Of a stretch of 45,119 nt of DNA, positions 24,544 to 32,039 are shown piece by piece (within the stretch, counting starts at the first letter, position 1; each line of letters opens with the position of its first letter). This DNA is from an uncultured Prevotella sp. (lineage in GTDB: Bacteria; Bacteroidota; Bacteroidia; Bacteroidales; Bacteroidaceae). The stretch spans positions 1 through 45,119 of the forward strand of contig ONAE01000011.1 of the NCBI GenBank assembly GCA_900315695.1. Direction: 5' to 3'. The position numbers were made by a program, and so were the translations under genes. Below the pieces are notes generated by a model that saw only the letters and a program-made list of their open reading frames with translations, was not told the origin of the DNA and searched no databases.

Positions 24544-25921
24544 ATATACAACCCAAAGCCGAACGATTCTGGCAGACCTTTACACACCAGTAGGCGTTTA
24601 TATGCGACTGAGAGACCTCTATCCGCAGAGTGCCCTCATGGAAAGTTCCGACTATCATGCGAAGGATAACTCCCGCTCCTTTATCGGCATCAACCCCATC
24701 GCCTCTGTCGCCATCGGACACGGAGAGGCAACGGTCAAATACCCTGATGGTAGCCAAGAGGTTCACGCTGTGAGCAAGACGTTCAGCAGCGCCCAGGCCA
24801 TCCATGCACTCATTGACCGCATTGAGGTAAGCGGAGAACAGGCAAAGGTATGCGGACTTTACGGATATACCTCATTCAATGCGGTACGCTATTTCGAAAA
24901 CATTGCGGTCAAGGACGAGACACAAACCAAAAACGATGCACCCGACATGCTCTATATTCTTTATAAGGAGGTGATTGTGTTTGACCATTTCAACAACCTG
25001 CTGACACTGGTGACGCTGGGAGAGCTAGAGGAATTGGACAAGCTCTATAAAGCCATGAACCGCACGAACGTGCAGGCTTACGACTTCCATCCCGTGGGTG
25101 ACACCACCAGCACGCTGACAGATGATGAGCACAGGGCGAATATCCGCAAAGGCATCCTGCACTGTCTGAGAGGCGATGTCTTCCAAATTGTGCTCTCACG
25201 CCGTTTCATCCAGCGTTACGAGGGCGATGACTTCAAGCTCTACCGTGCCCTGCGCAGTATCAACCCCTCACCCTACCTCTTCTATTTCGACTTCGGCGGA
25301 TTCAGAATCTTCGGTTCGTCGCCAGAGACCCACTGCCGCATTCAGGATCGTATAGCCTATATCGACCCGATTGCCGGCACGACTAAGAGAACGGGGGATG
25401 CTGAGGCCGATCGCCAGGGAGCAGACTACCTGAGAAACGACCCCAAGGAGAATGCCGAACACGTGATGCTGGTCGATCTGGCCCGTAACGACCTGTCGCG
25501 CAACTGCCATGGCGTGAAGGTTGATTTCTACAAAGATCTACAATACTATTCTCACGTGATCCACCTGGTGAGTCGTGTGAGTGGAACACTTGACGAAGGG
25601 GCAGATCCCATCAAGGCGTTTATCGACACCTTCCCTGCTGGTACCCTCAGTGGAGCCCCCAAGGTAAGAGCCATGCAGCTTATCTCGGAATACGAGCCTC
25701 ATAACAGAGGTGCCTATGGCGGCTGTATCGGCTATATCGGACTCGACGGTTCTTTGAATCAGGCCATCACCATCCGTACATTTGTTGCCAGAAACGGTGA
25801 GCTGTGGTTCCAGGCCGGCGGTGGTATCGTGGCTAAGAGCGATGTGGAATACGAGTTGCAAGAGGTGAACAACAAACTCGGAGCCCTGCGCAGAGCCATT
25901 CTGATGGCAGAAGACATGTAA
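24530..25921 (+). CDS. trpE: Anthranilate synthase component I
   Basis: Converts chorismate and ammonia to anthranilate. The 463-residue product has the chorismate-binding core: VLSRRF, FGSSPETH, PIAGTTKRTGD, LVDLARNDLSR and AGTLSGAPKVRAM. It is somewhat short compared with about 500 residues, with a compact N-terminal regulatory region, but no key residue looks missing. ATG 24530 lies within the end of trpB, so translation is coupled. It would form a complex with TrpG, encoded 30 bases downstream. Confidence 0.96.
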   Translation: METFKYTTQSRTILADLYTPVGVYMRLRDLYPQSALMESSDYHAKDNSRSFIGINPIASVAIGHGEATVKYPDGSQEVHAVSKTFSSAQAIHALIDRIEVSGEQAKVCGLYGYTSFNAVRYFENIAVKDETQTKNDAPDMLYILYKEVIVFDHFNNLLTLVTLGELEELDKLYKAMNRTNVQAYDFHPVGDTTSTLTDDEHRANIRKGILHCLRGDVFQIVLSRRFIQRYEGDDFKLYRALRSINPSPYLFYFDFGGFRIFGSSPETHCRIQDRIAYIDPIAGTTKRTGDAEADRQGADYLRNDPKENAEHVMLVDLARNDLSRNCHGVKVDFYKDLQYYSHVIHLVSRVSGTLDEGADPIKAFIDTFPAGTLSGAPKVRAMQLISEYEPHNRGAYGGCIGYIGLDGSLNQAITIRTFVARNGELWFQAGGGIVAKSDVEYELQEVNNKLGALRRAILMAEDM

Positions 25922-25951
25922 TTAAGACTGAACAGACAAAACATTAAAACG

Positions 25952-26515
25952 ATGAAAATAGTAATAATCGACAACTACGACTCGTTTACTTATAACCTGA
26001 GTCATCTGGTAAAAGAACTGGGAGCAGAAGTAACTGTGCTACGTAACGACCAGTTTGAGCTCTCTGAGCTGGAGCCCTATTCGAAGATCATCCTTTCGCC
26101 AGGCCCTGGCATTCCCTCAGAGGCAGGTCTGCTCTGTGATGTCATCCGCACTTACGCAGGCCACAAGCCGATCCTCGGCGTCTGTCTGGGTCATCAGGCC
26201 ATCGGCGAGGTGTTTGGTGGGAAACTGGAGAATCTGAGTGATGTGTTCCACGGGGTAGCCACAGAAGGCACTCAGTTTGGCAACGATCCGCTGTTCAGTG
26301 GACTTCCTTCACGCATCACGATGGGACGCTACCACTCCTGGGTGGTATCGAAAGAAGGATTTCCTGAGTGTCTGGAGATCACGGCAGAAAGCGATGAAGG
26401 TCAGATCATGGCCCTCCGCCACAAGACATTTAACGTAAGAGGGATCCAGTTTCATCCAGAGAGCGTGCTCACACCTGATGGCAGGAAAATGCTCCAGAAC
26501 TGGATGTTTCAATAA
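25952..26515 (+). CDS. trpG: Anthranilate synthase glutamine amidotransferase
   Basis: Hydrolyses glutamine to supply ammonia to TrpE. The 187-residue class I amidotransferase has the oxyanion segment SPGPGIP near 49-55, the nucleophile Cys78 in GVCLGHQAIGEVFGG, and the His-Glu pair in FHPES near the C-terminus. A stand-alone domain, not fused to TrpD or TrpE. Same-operon gaps are about 30 bases on both sides. A shared role with p-aminobenzoate synthesis is possible in such organisms but cannot be seen here. Confidence 0.95.
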   Translation: MKIVIIDNYDSFTYNLSHLVKELGAEVTVLRNDQFELSELEPYSKIILSPGPGIPSEAGLLCDVIRTYAGHKPILGVCLGHQAIGEVFGGKLENLSDVFHGVATEGTQFGNDPLFSGLPSRITMGRYHSWVVSKEGFPECLEITAESDEGQIMALRHKTFNVRGIQFHPESVLTPDGRKMLQNWMFQ

Positions 26516-26545
26516 TTTAGTTTAGGACATTAAAATATAAGAGTT

Positions 26546-27556
26546 ATGGCACAAACAATGAAAGATATTCTCAACAGAATGTTGAATCACGAAGAGCTCT
26601 CCCGTGAGGAGATGAAACAGATCCTTATTGGTATCACACAATCGGAATATCCCACGGAGCAGATCACGGCACTGCTGACGGCTTTACAGATGCGCGGCGT
26701 CACAGTAGATGAGTTGCTCGGCTTCCGCGACGGCATCCTTGAGACAGGTGTCCCCGCCCTGTTGAAAGCAGAACGCTATATCGATGTGGTAGGAACAGGT
26801 GGTGACAGAAAGAACACCTTCAACATTTCCACAACGGCCTGTTTCGTGATTGCAGGTGCAGGCTATAAGGTAGCCAAGCACGGCAACTATGCTGCCACCT
26901 CGGTGAGTGGCGCCTCCAACGTGATTCAGCACCATGGCATCAAGTTCACTGACGATATCGACCGTCTGAACCGCTCTCTCAATGAGGCAGGCATCGTCTA
27001 TCTGCATGCACAGCTCTTTGCCAAGGCTATGAAGTTTGTAGGACCTATCCGCAAAGCCCTTCAGTTCCCCACCATCTTCAATCTGTTAGGTCCGCTGGTT
27101 AATCCCAGTCAGCCTACCTGCCAACTCCTGGGTGTTGCAAACCTCGACCAGATGCGCCTATATAACAATGTATATCAGAAGATCGGCATCGACTATGGTA
27201 TAGTGAACTCTATCGACGGTTACGATGAGATCTCACTGACAGGCCCCTTTAAGGTTACCACCAACAATTATGAACGTGTGTTCTCCCCTGCCGACCTGGG
27301 GTTCGACATAGCCAAACCTGAAGAGCTGGTGGGTGGTGCCACAGAGGATGAGGCTGCAGAGATCTTCGACAGCGTGCTGGAGAATCGGGCCTTGCCTGCT
27401 CAGAAGAACATCGTGTTGGCAAATGCTGCCTTTGGCATTCAGGTGCTGGAGAAAGGTCAGAAGAGCATAGAAGAGTGCATCGACATTGCCAGAGAGAGTA
27501 TCGACAGCGGCAAAGCGCTCGCCACATTTAAGAAATTTGTCAATTTAAATAGTTAA
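26546..27556 (+). CDS. trpD: Anthranilate phosphoribosyltransferase
   Basis: Attaches phosphoribosyl pyrophosphate to anthranilate. The 336-residue product has the glycine-rich signature VGTGGDRKNTFNISTTA (about 81-97) and VAKHGNYAATSVSGAS, both substrate-binding. The fold begins with the helical domain MLNHEELSREEM typical of TrpD. It lies between trpG and trpC with short gaps. No unusual feature. Confidence 0.96.
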   Translation: MAQTMKDILNRMLNHEELSREEMKQILIGITQSEYPTEQITALLTALQMRGVTVDELLGFRDGILETGVPALLKAERYIDVVGTGGDRKNTFNISTTACFVIAGAGYKVAKHGNYAATSVSGASNVIQHHGIKFTDDIDRLNRSLNEAGIVYLHAQLFAKAMKFVGPIRKALQFPTIFNLLGPLVNPSQPTCQLLGVANLDQMRLYNNVYQKIGIDYGIVNSIDGYDEISLTGPFKVTTNNYERVFSPADLGFDIAKPEELVGGATEDEAAEIFDSVLENRALPAQKNIVLANAAFGIQVLEKGQKSIEECIDIARESIDSGKALATFKKFVNLNS

Positions 27557-27560
27557 AGTT

Positions 27561-28349
27561 ATGGGAGATATTTTAGAAGAGATTGTTGCTTTTAAGCGCA
27601 AAGAAGTAGAAAAGTTTAAGAAAGAGCTTTCTCAGGTATTTCTGGAGAGTCGCGTTGAGATCCTTAAGAATTCAGAAATGGTTTCCATGAAACTGGCACT
27701 AAAGAACTCCACTTCAGGTATCATTGCTGAGTTCAAGCGCAAGTCACCTTCAAAAGGATGGATTGCCCGTAATGCCTCTCCGGAAAGGACTGCCTATAGC
27801 TATCAGACAAATGGTGCAACAGCACTGAGTATCCTGACAGACTCAGAGTATTTCGGAGGCAGCAATGTCCATATTCGACTGGCAAGACAGATGAAGGTGT
27901 ATATTCCGATACTCTACAAGAATTTCATCATCGACGAATATCAGCTCTATCAGGCAAGAGTCTGTGGAGCCTCTGCCGTATTGCTCATTGCCGCCTGTCT
28001 CAGTAAGGAGCAGTGCAAAAACCTCATCCACAAGGCTCATGAACTGGAACTTGAGGTGTTGTTGGAGATGCATTCAGAGGAAGAAACAGAGTATGCAGAA
28101 TTGGAGCCGGATATGTGTGGCATCAACAACCGCAACCTTGGCACCTTTGACACTGACGTGAACAACTCATTTAATCTGATTCAGCGCCTGCCTGCTGATG
28201 CCGTTAAGGTTAGTGAGAGTGGCATTAGCGACGTCGATACCATCCGTCAGCTCAAAACCGTCGGCTATCAGGGATTCCTCATTGGCGAGACATTCATGAA
28301 GGAGCCTGATCCTGGTCTGGCCCTCAGTCAATTTATAGCTCAGCTATGA
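27561..28349 (+). CDS. trpC: Indole-3-glycerol phosphate synthase
   Basis: Closes the indole ring from carboxyphenylamino-deoxyribulose-5-phosphate. The 262-residue TIM barrel has IIAEFKRKSPSKGWI (about 53-67, catalytic Lys), ALSILTDSEYFGGS, and phosphate-binding VSESGIS and GFLIGETFM near the end. It starts with the typical helix DILEEIVAFKRKEVEKFK, 4 bases after the trpD stop, and its stop overlaps the trpF start (ATGA). Confidence 0.96.
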   Translation: MGDILEEIVAFKRKEVEKFKKELSQVFLESRVEILKNSEMVSMKLALKNSTSGIIAEFKRKSPSKGWIARNASPERTAYSYQTNGATALSILTDSEYFGGSNVHIRLARQMKVYIPILYKNFIIDEYQLYQARVCGASAVLLIAACLSKEQCKNLIHKAHELELEVLLEMHSEEETEYAELEPDMCGINNRNLGTFDTDVNNSFNLIQRLPADAVKVSESGISDVDTIRQLKTVGYQGFLIGETFMKEPDPGLALSQFIAQL

Positions 28350-28948
28350 TCAAGGTATGTGGCATGCGAGAGGCGGAGAATATCCGTGAGGCCGAAGCCT
28401 TGGGCATCGACCTCATGGGCTTCATCTTCTGGCCGAAGTCCAGCCGTTATGTCAGTGAGCGCCCAGCCTACCTGCCCAAGAAGTGCAAGCGCGTTGGTGT
28501 TTTCGTTGATGCGAGTTTGGAGGATATCCGGCAGCATGTCACTGATTATCAGCTCGACATCATCCAACTGCATGGCCAGGAGTCACCAGCGTTCGCCAAA
28601 GCCCTGAAACCGCTACCAGTCATCAAGGCCTTCAATATTGCCACTGCAGAAGATTTCAGGCAGACAGTGGCGTATGAGGGGATCGTTGACTACTTCCTCT
28701 TCGACAGCAAAGGAAAGGCTGTTGGCGGTAACGGAAAGAAGTTCGACTGGTCGGCGTTAGAAGCCTATCACGGAGAGACGCCTTTCCTGCTCAGCGGAGG
28801 CATTGGACCTGACGATGCGGAGTCTGTCATCAGTTTCCATCAGCCCAAATGCATCGGCATCGACCTGAACTCACGTTTCGAGATTGAGCCAGCACTTAAA
28901 GACATTCCAAAACTCAGACAATTCGTAAATCAATTTCATCATGAATAA
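28346..28948 (+). CDS. trpF: Phosphoribosylanthranilate isomerase
   Basis: Performs the Amadori rearrangement between the TrpD and TrpC steps. The 200-residue barrel starts [13 protein letters not shown], carrying the catalytic Cys, and has [17 protein letters not shown] with the general-acid Asp and [14 protein letters not shown] for phosphate binding. A separate gene, not fused to trpC. It overlaps trpC by 4 bases and trpA by 8. Confidence 0.95.
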   Translation: MIKVCGMREAENIREAEALGIDLMGFIFWPKSSRYVSERPAYLPKKCKRVGVFVDASLEDIRQHVTDYQLDIIQLHGQESPAFAKALKPLPVIKAFNIATAEDFRQTVAYEGIVDYFLFDSKGKAVGGNGKKFDWSALEAYHGETPFLLSGGIGPDDAESVISFHQPKCIGIDLNSRFEIEPALKDIPKLRQFVNQFHHE

Positions 28949-29720
28949 GATCAATCAACTTTTTGCCGAAAGGCCGCAAGACAAAAAATTTCTCAGTCTG
29001 TACTTCTGCGCAGGCAGTCCTACATTAGAGCGTACAGGCAACGTGATTCTGACGATGCAGCGCCGTGGCATCGACTTCATCGAAGTAGGTATCCCCTTCA
29101 GCGACCCGTTGGCCGACGGCCCCGTCATTCAGTCTGCCGCCACACAGGCTTTGAAGAACGGCATGAACCTGAAGACGCTGTTTGCCCAGTTGAAAGCCAT
29201 CAAGGATCAGGTAGAGATTCCCCTCATCCTCATGGGTTATCTCAATCCCATCCTGCACTACGGCATCGAGGCTTTCTGCCAGAGTTGTGCCGAGAGTGGT
29301 GTGAGTGGCGCCATCATCCCCGACCTGCCCTTCAAGGACTATCTTGACATCGTGAAGCCTGTAGCAGACCGTTACGACCTGCGCATCATCATGCTAATCA
29401 CCCCAGAGACCAGTGAGGAACGTATCCGATTCATCGACGAACATACCGATGGTTTCATCTATATGGTGTCATCTGCCGCCATCACTGGCGCCCAGCAATC
29501 CTTCGATGATGCCAAGCAGGCCTATTTCCGTCGCATTAATACCATGCAACTACGGAATCCTCGTATGATCGGTTTCGGTATCAGCAACAAGCAGACGCTC
29601 CAGGCAGCTCAGGAGAATGCCGCAGGCGCCATCATCGGCTCTAAGTTCGTAAACCTGCTCAACGAGAGTAAGGATGCCGACGAGGCACTCGACAAGCTAT
29701 TCGACGCACTTTCCAGATAA
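28941..29720 (+). CDS. trpA: Tryptophan synthase alpha chain
   Basis: Cleaves indole-3-glycerol phosphate and channels indole to TrpB. The 259-residue product has [19 protein letters not shown] with catalytic Glu and Asp, IPDLPFKDY, and the phosphate loop around [11 protein letters not shown]. It ends the operon, so alpha and beta subunits are encoded at opposite ends and presumably balanced in some other way than coupling. No convincing T-tailed terminator follows, only a plain hairpin. Confidence 0.96.
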   Translation: MNKINQLFAERPQDKKFLSLYFCAGSPTLERTGNVILTMQRRGIDFIEVGIPFSDPLADGPVIQSAATQALKNGMNLKTLFAQLKAIKDQVEIPLILMGYLNPILHYGIEAFCQSCAESGVSGAIIPDLPFKDYLDIVKPVADRYDLRIIMLITPETSEERIRFIDEHTDGFIYMVSSAAITGAQQSFDDAKQAYFRRINTMQLRNPRMIGFGISNKQTLQAAQENAAGAIIGSKFVNLLNESKDADEALDKLFDALSR

Positions 29721-29735
29721 ACATTTAACTACCGT

Positions 29736-29758
29736 GTCGGCAACAGCAGCGCCGACAA
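29736..29758. terminator. Hairpin in the trpA/acid phosphatase convergent gap
   Basis: TGTCGGC (29736-29742) pairs perfectly with GCCGACA (29752-29758). There is no T run on either strand, so it is only a weak candidate for a bidirectional end signal. Confidence 0.3.
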
Positions 29759-29794
29759 GGATCAGAAGGAGATAACAATCAATCTCAAGTAGAT

Positions 29795-30541
29795 TTATTT
29801 CTTGGCTTTGAGGCGGGCGAATTCCTTGCGGGCGGCAGCCATGTCGGCCAGGAACTGTGGATTCGTGTGCAGACGGGCAATGACTGCAGAACCCAGCAGA
29901 CGGGAGGCATCGACATCGCTCTGCCAGTGGTAACCGACAATCACACGACTCTGTCCCCATTCGTAACCAAGCTTGAGGATGGCATCCTGGGCATCGGGAT
30001 TGATCTCACAAAGCAAGAGCGCCATCGCCCAGCCACGAATCGAGTGACCTGAGGGATAGGAACCATTATTACGGAGAGTTTCTTCCTCTTCGGGTATCAA
30101 GGTTGGCTCCTGAAAACGAACGTATGGGCGCAAACGCTGATAGGCGAGCTTGGGCTTCCTGGCTGCAAGGCGCGATGTGAACATACCTCGATAAAGCACA
30201 TGGAAGATGGCAGGTGTCTTCTCCTTGGAAATCTCCATACCGAAGGGCACACTGAACTGCTCGGCCATCTCTGCGGCTTCCACCACGACGTTGTCGATGG
30301 CCTGTTGGGCACGTTGGGGATCCTCACGTTGTGTCTTGCCCCACATATACTGTGTGACATCATAGACGAATTTTGTGGAGAGGGTATCAGGCGGTGCCGG
30401 TAGCCACACGGTGGCATCGGGCAACTCGTCAGCAGTAAAGTACATGGCATTCTCGTCGAGGGGAACGATTGTTTGAGCCGATACATTGATGCTGACAAAA
30501 AGGATGGCGGCAAGCATCCATAGTTTACTTTGTAGTTTCAT
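29795..30541 (-). CDS. Secreted class A acid phosphatase (PAP2 family)
   Basis: A 248-residue periplasmic phosphatase. A signal peptide (LWMLAAILFVSINVSA, cleaved before Q near residue 23) precedes a PAP2 domain in which all three catalytic motifs are intact: KLAYQRLRP (K-x6-RP), YPSGHSIRGW (PSGH) and RVIVGYHWQSD (R-x5-H-x3-D). The architecture matches class A non-specific acid phosphatases (PhoN-like). It may supply phosphate from organic esters. Its own promoter at 30586 drives it; no Pho-box-like repeats are seen there. Confidence 0.9.
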   Translation of the reverse strand: MKLQSKLWMLAAILFVSINVSAQTIVPLDENAMYFTADELPDATVWLPAPPDTLSTKFVYDVTQYMWGKTQREDPQRAQQAIDNVVVEAAEMAEQFSVPFGMEISKEKTPAIFHVLYRGMFTSRLAARKPKLAYQRLRPYVRFQEPTLIPEEEETLRNNGSYPSGHSIRGWAMALLLCEINPDAQDAILKLGYEWGQSRVIVGYHWQSDVDASRLLGSAVIARLHTNPQFLADMAAARKEFARLKAKK

Positions 30542-30585
30542 GTTTTTGGTGTTAAAAAGTTCATAATCCTATCTTGTATCGAGTG

Positions 30586-30593
30586 CAAATATA
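30586..30593 (-). promoter_or_regulatory. -7 element of the acid phosphatase gene
   Basis: TATATTTG on the minus strand fits TAnnTTTG, 44 bases before ATG 30541. No clear TTTG at the -33 distance. Confidence 0.55.
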
Positions 30594-30639
30594 AACATTT
30601 TATTTCAATAAACAGGCAAAAAGGCAAAATTATTGGATT

Positions 30640-30674
30640 TTTGTGCTTTATTTCGTTTAAATAGTGTAACTTTG
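30640..30674 (+). promoter_or_regulatory. Probable promoter of the 257-residue secreted protein gene
   Basis: TAACTTTG (30667-30674) is a good -7 element. The nearest TTTG (30640-30643) is 23 bases upstream, longer than the usual 19-21. Leader to ATG 30718 is about 35 bases. Confidence 0.55.
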
Positions 30675-30717
30675 CCATGCGTTTCGAAAGATAACACAAC
30701 AAATTAAGATTATAAAT

Positions 30718-31491
30718 ATGAAAAAGAGTTTGCTTTTATTTGCATTGGGACTGGCAACAGTGATGCCAGCTAAGGCACAATGGACTAATTGGAACACAAC
30801 ATCAGCCATCAGTGGAGTGTTTGGCGTTCTCAACCACAGTATCGAATCTGCCGAGCGCAAGAAAGCGATGGAGATCCAGGCCCGCGAGAAGATTGAATAC
30901 GAACAAACTTTCAAGGATGCAATGGAAAGTGCCAGGGATTATGAGGGTGGTGAATACTGGGATGATGCCCTTACCAAATACGAGGAGGCCGCCAAGTTGA
31001 ACTGCAAGTACGGTTATACCGATCAGATGCAGATCACCCGAAAGATCAACGGTCTTTATGTCAAAGCTGGTCGCACGGACGACGGGCCCAGCATCCTGAA
31101 CAATGCCAAGACCATCTTGCCCGACTATTCAGGCTATCGCTATGTCCGTGAGAACCCTGTGTATGTAAACAAGAAGGTTACGAATACCAAGATTGCACGC
31201 ATAGCCTGCTCCAGCACTGAGACGCGCCTTGAGATGGAATTTGAGAGTTCCTATGTGAATTTTGGTATGTACGTTAGGGGAACGGCCTACATCAAAGGCA
31301 ACAAGGGTGGCAAGTTAGGTCTGTCTGGCGTTGAGAACATCACGATGGCACCTGCTGAGACTAAGATTCCCTGGCCAGGCCAGAGGCTGCGTTTCGTTCT
31401 GATATTCCCGCCATTGCCCGATGATGCGACCGAGTTCGACTTCATCGTGCCCTCAAGCGAATGGAAGTTCAAAGATATCAGGTGTAAGTAA
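30718..31491 (+). CDS. Secreted protein of unknown function with TPR-like segment
   Basis: A 257-residue exported protein. Signal peptide KKSLLLFALGLATVMPAKAQ, cleaved before about residue 21. Residues 60-120 are helical and resemble a TPR pair (YWDDALTKYEEAAKLN, then ITRKINGLYVKAGRTDD). The C-terminal half (about 140-257) is beta-rich, with KIARIACSSTETRLEMEFES and a TEFDFIVPSSEW stretch near the end, possibly an Ig-like fold. I do not recognise a named family. Single-gene unit. Confidence 0.8.
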   Translation: MKKSLLLFALGLATVMPAKAQWTNWNTTSAISGVFGVLNHSIESAERKKAMEIQAREKIEYEQTFKDAMESARDYEGGEYWDDALTKYEEAAKLNCKYGYTDQMQITRKINGLYVKAGRTDDGPSILNNAKTILPDYSGYRYVRENPVYVNKKVTNTKIARIACSSTETRLEMEFESSYVNFGMYVRGTAYIKGNKGGKLGLSGVENITMAPAETKIPWPGQRLRFVLIFPPLPDDATEFDFIVPSSEWKFKDIRCK

Positions 31492-31547
31492 GCCATCTCG
31501 CAGAAAAGGCGATCCGTTTGATTATGTTCAGTATGAACTCCCCTTTT

Positions 31548-31613
31548 GAAGCCTCCCCCAATATTGGAGACCTCCTATAAAGGAGGTCGGAAATATATGG
31601 GGGTCGCGGCTTC
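31548..31613. repeat. Long imperfect hairpin, possible dispersed intergenic repeat
   Basis: Nested pairing: GAAGCC (31548-31553) with GGCTTC (31608-31613); CCCCCA (31555-31560) with TGGGGG (31598-31603); ATATT with AATAT; and a perfect inner stem GACCTCC (31569-31575) with GGAGGTC (31582-31588) around TATAAA. No T run on either strand, so not a terminator. Looks like a REP/MITE-type intergenic element. Confidence 0.5.
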
Positions 31614-31743
31614 GCAGTACGGCCCCATCGCCCTCTCGTCCCTCTTAGCGCAAAAGTCCTCTCCCGACCAGAAGCGCAGGAAGATTGATATCCTCGATTA
31701 TTATTTCGAAACGATCAAGCCCTCACTTTCAGCTCAAAAGTAA

Positions 31744-31809
31744 TATACTTACACCCCGTAACTGATATACTTATCACCCAAAACTCCTATACTTATGGCA
31801 GGAATCAAG
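31744..31809. repeat. Three TATACTTA motifs at an exact 22-base period
   Basis: TATACTTA occurs at 31744-31751, 31766-31773 and 31788-31795. The first two 22-base units also share CCC and AACT at the same offsets; the third diverges after the core. The period is two DNA turns and not a multiple of three, which suits protein binding on one face of DNA more than coding. Confidence 0.6.
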
Positions 31810-31897
31810 CAATACAGGAAATCCGAATTAACTCTTAAATATTATGCAATAACCTTCGATAAGGTAGAATAATCGTAATAACGATTTTCAAATGTTG

Positions 31898-31905
31898 TAC
31901 CTTTG
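31898..31905 (+). promoter_or_regulatory. Orphan -7 element facing a palindromic block
   Basis: TACCTTTG fits TAnnTTTG but no gene follows on the plus strand; the next gene is convergent. No TTTG at -33; instead an AATCGT-AATA-ACGATT inverted repeat (31871-31886) covers that position. Confidence 0.4.
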
Positions 31906-31929
31906 CCTCTGCAAATAAGTTGCATCGGC

Positions 31930-32005
31930 GAGTAAAGGCTGCGGCTCAGCATAGCTCGAGCGAGCTCGGCTCTGCATCCGCCTTGCACTTTACTTGTCAT
32001 GTTTT
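31930..32005 (+). ncRNA. GC-rich palindromic block with T run: possible small RNA or REP element
   Basis: GAGTAAAG (31930-31937) can pair with CTTTACTT (31988-31995), GCGG (31941-31944) with CCGC (31978-31981), and the tip is AGCTC-GAGC-GAGCT (31953-31966). Five T follow at 32001-32005. With the -7 element at 31898-31905 this could be a short structured transcript; equally it may be a repeated extragenic palindrome. Confidence 0.3.
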
Positions 32006-32039
32006 TCTAAATGTTAAATATTTAATGTTCAATGGTACG

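Larger units (their letters stand above)
31492..32039. other. Gene-poor interval with hairpins, short repeats and an orphan promoter
   Basis: No convincing gene in 548 bases. A 65-codon frame at 31546-31743 runs through a perfect-stem hairpin, ends in DYYFETIKPSLSAQK and has no promoter; it may be the worn 3' end of a lost gene. The interval also holds a long hairpin (31548-31613), a 22-base-period repeat (31744-31795), small inverted repeats at 31852-31865 and 31871-31886, a -7 element (31898-31905) and a GC-rich palindromic block (31930-31995). Confidence 0.6.

Noticed and set aside
29721-29794. Strong terminator for the trp operon
   Set aside because: The hairpin at 29736-29758 has no T run on either strand, so it is listed only as a weak candidate.
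31546-31743. 65-residue protein gene
   Set aside because: No promoter, runs through a strong hairpin, atypical composition. Kept only as a possible gene remnant within the gene-poor interval.
31744-31809. CRISPR array
   Set aside because: Only an 8-base core repeats and the units are 22 bases in all; there are no repeat/spacer lengths typical of CRISPR and no cas genes.
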